Part shown: positions 37,633 to 39,121 of the stretch, in pieces
Layout of the letters: each line of letters begins with the position of its first letter
How positions within the stretch are numbered: position 1 is the stretch's first letter
IMG/VR virus record: IMGVR_UViG_3300044800_000163
Span: 1 to 39,121 of that record
Direction: 5' to 3' (one strand)
DNA from: a virus
DNA length: 39,121 bases
Translations under genes and position numbers: made by a program
Notes under the pieces: model-generated
What the model saw: only the letters and a program-made list of their open reading frames with translations
The model's database searches: none
Told to the model about the DNA's origin: nothing

Positions 37633-37824
37633 TTAGGGTGGTCCGGATTTCTTCAAATAATTTGCGGCTAATAGCGCCAGGCTTCCCATTATTACTTTAT
37701 TGCCACCCACTTCGATTGCAATCTCCAGGGAAGATTTACCTTCGTTCACAAGTTGGCTAACCATGTCAACCTTTTTAGAGAAGTATTTCAATAGGTATTT
37801 ATAGGCTTTCTCTTCGATGATCAT
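37633..37824 (-). CDS. Small gene coupled to upstream glycosyltransferase, unknown
   Basis: The 63-residue protein has an amphipathic start (MIIEEKAYKYLLKYFSKKVD) and a semi-hydrophobic end (NKVIMGSLALLAANYLKKSG). Its ATG overlaps the TGA of the larger gene at 37821, so it belongs to the same operon. No family is recognised. Confidence 0.55.
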   Translation of the reverse strand: MIIEEKAYKYLLKYFSKKVDMVSQLVNEGKSSLEIAIEVGGNKVIMGSLALLAANYLKKSGPP

Positions 37825-39121
37825 GGTGCCTCCACCAGGTAGACATTGATCTGAGCGGCTTGCAAATAGTTGATGGTATAAACCGGGTCCTGGTGATGGA
37901 CCAGGTCATTCAGTTCAACCTGCTCATCTGGAGAGATCAATCCATCCTTTGGAATGATCACCCACGAACGGCCGGTAGCTCCGGTCGAAAAGTTTAGATC
38001 CGAGTGGTGCATGGATGGCACCTCGAGAAAAGGTTCATGGACAATATCAGTCCAGGTATGGGGAAGATCATCCAGGTAATAATCGATTGGTGTTCCTACC
38101 GTGGCTGTGGTGTAAACCAACACATCCCCAGTTCGCCATTGAGAGCGGATCTCATTCGCCACCTGGTCCAGGCGACCGCCTCGAGCGGAGGAATGCCACA
38201 GCACCAACCCGGCTATCAGCATTCCAGTCCAGGCAATGGCTGGGACAATGTTGATCCAGCGCCAATTCCCGAGTTCCCAACCCAACCAGAGGGCCATGGG
38301 AAACAAACCAGGCATCAAGGTCCGGTATAGGACCATGTTATTCTTGGTGATCAGGCTGAAGATGATCAATCCGAGATAGGGGATCAGACAGGCCAAAAGA
38401 GGGATGATCCTACCCCGTCTATCATCCACCCTGGAAAATAATAATAAAAGGATTGTGGCCAGAGCGATGAATGCGGCCAGTAAGAATGTCATGCCATATA
38501 GTTCTGGCCAGATGGCTGTAATGCTGGAATTGATTAACCAACTGATGGTCAAATGGGGTTGCCAGGGTTGCTGAATAATCCAGGTATTGAGCATATCAAT
38601 AATGGCCGGGATCCAGACCAGAACCGATCCCAGGCCAACCAGGAAAATGCGGCGGACCTTCCATGGATATAAATATAAGGCTATGAGCAGCGCCGCAACA
38701 GCATAGACCGGGCCAATATTATGAGCATAAATAGTCAGACCACAGATGGCCAGCAATCCAAGCCAGTTGTGATCCAGAACAAACCAGAGCGCCGCCAGGA
38801 ATAGGCAGGATAGCAGGCCATAGGAACGGGCGTCCTGGGCCATCCAGAGCAGGCCGGGCAGGAAGGCGGCCAGGCTGGAGGCGCAGATCTGCTGGCTGAG
38901 GGTGAAATTCAGGCGGCGCATGAGTTTCCAGACCAGCCACAAACTGACCAGTCCGGCAACCATGGAAGGCAACCGTAATAACCAGACCGAATGACTGATG
39001 GCCATCAGGGGGCGCAGGAGGATATCAAGGATGAGATTTCCAGAACCTCCATTTACATTCTGGAAAAGAGTCAGGAAGGGGATCTGGGTGCGATTGATCA
39101 TAAAGACTTCATCATTCCAGA
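37821..39121 (-). CDS. GT-C (family 39-like) glycosyltransferase, cut by window end
   Basis: The visible 433 residues carry many membrane segments and the family start motif WNDEVF just inside the edge, which corresponds to WYDENF in the neighbouring gene, so only some 40-50 N-terminal residues should be missing. The methionine at 39101 is internal. The C-terminal 110 residues form an outside domain like that of its neighbour. Two related enzymes in one operon suggest a duplicated glycan or protein glycosylation function of the host. Confidence 0.75.
   Translation of the reverse strand, partial: WNDEVFMINRTQIPFLTLFQNVNGGSGNLILDILLRPLMAISHSVWLLRLPSMVAGLVSLWLVWKLMRRLNFTLSQQICASSLAAFLPGLLWMAQDARSYGLLSCLFLAALWFVLDHNWLGLLAICGLTIYAHNIGPVYAVAALLIALYLYPWKVRRIFLVGLGSVLVWIPAIIDMLNTWIIQQPWQPHLTISWLINSSITAIWPELYGMTFLLAAFIALATILLLLFSRVDDRRGRIIPLLACLIPYLGLIIFSLITKNNMVLYRTLMPGLFPMALWLGWELGNWRWINIVPAIAWTGMLIAGLVLWHSSARGGRLDQVANEIRSQWRTGDVLVYTTATVGTPIDYYLDDLPHTWTDIVHEPFLEVPSMHHSDLNFSTGATGRSWVIIPKDGLISPDEQVELNDLVHHQDPVYTINYLQAAQINVYLVEAP

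Overview
The window is mostly the genome of a long-tailed (siphophage-type) double-stranded DNA phage or prophage. It is fused at the right end (about 35915-39121) to what looks like bacterial chromosomal sequence. Nearly all phage genes lie on the minus strand, so transcription runs from right to left. Two repeat families are scattered through the late genes: a C/G-rich palindromic element and a double-hairpin element. Their look, together with the large GT-C glycosyltransferases at the right end, suggests a Chloroflexota (Anaerolineae-like) host, but that is an inference and not proven by a marker gene.

Layout, read in the direction of transcription. An early region (30773 to about 22850) starts at a near-consensus sigma70 promoter with an inverted-repeat operator. 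It carries a string of tightly packed small genes: a possible ribbon-helix-helix regulator, a LexA-like winged-helix protein, several tiny single-membrane-segment peptides, a DUF1737 protein, a Lar-like zinc ribbon and a 601-residue ParB-like protein. The packaging module follows: HNH endonuclease, P27-family small terminase, large terminase and a DUF115-like protein. A second strong promoter at 19115-19143 with a two-hairpin leader starts the late operon: portal, prohead protease, HK97-type capsid protein, a beta-helix protein, DNRLRE and Ig-like proteins, connector/neck proteins, major tail protein, tail chaperones with a -1 frameshift site, tape measure, tail tip proteins with a lectin insertion, GH25 lysin and holin-like proteins. 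No integrase, DNA polymerase or replication initiator was recognised.

The most notable system is at 32170-35904: a minus-strand operon csf1 - cas11 - csf2 (cas7) - csf3 (cas5) - small HTH protein - cysH-like. This is the gene set of a type IV-B CRISPR-Cas system. There is no CRISPR array, no cas1/cas2, no cas6 and no dinG. Two convergent plus-strand genes of unknown function (31134-32162), driven by their own palindrome-containing promoter, sit at its 3' side.

The csf locus is also the centre of the structural oddities. Bases 1-127 repeat exactly at 35788-35914 (the 5' end of csf1), which predicts a circular phage form of 35,787 bp that carries the csf operon and a junction in which csf1 is joined to a host GT-C gene. 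A separate 69-bp exact copy of the middle of csf1 lies at 31001-31069, directly after a recombinase-like gene remnant. The far right (35917-39121) holds two GT-C (family 39-like) membrane glycosyltransferases, the second cut by the window end, with two small genes between them.
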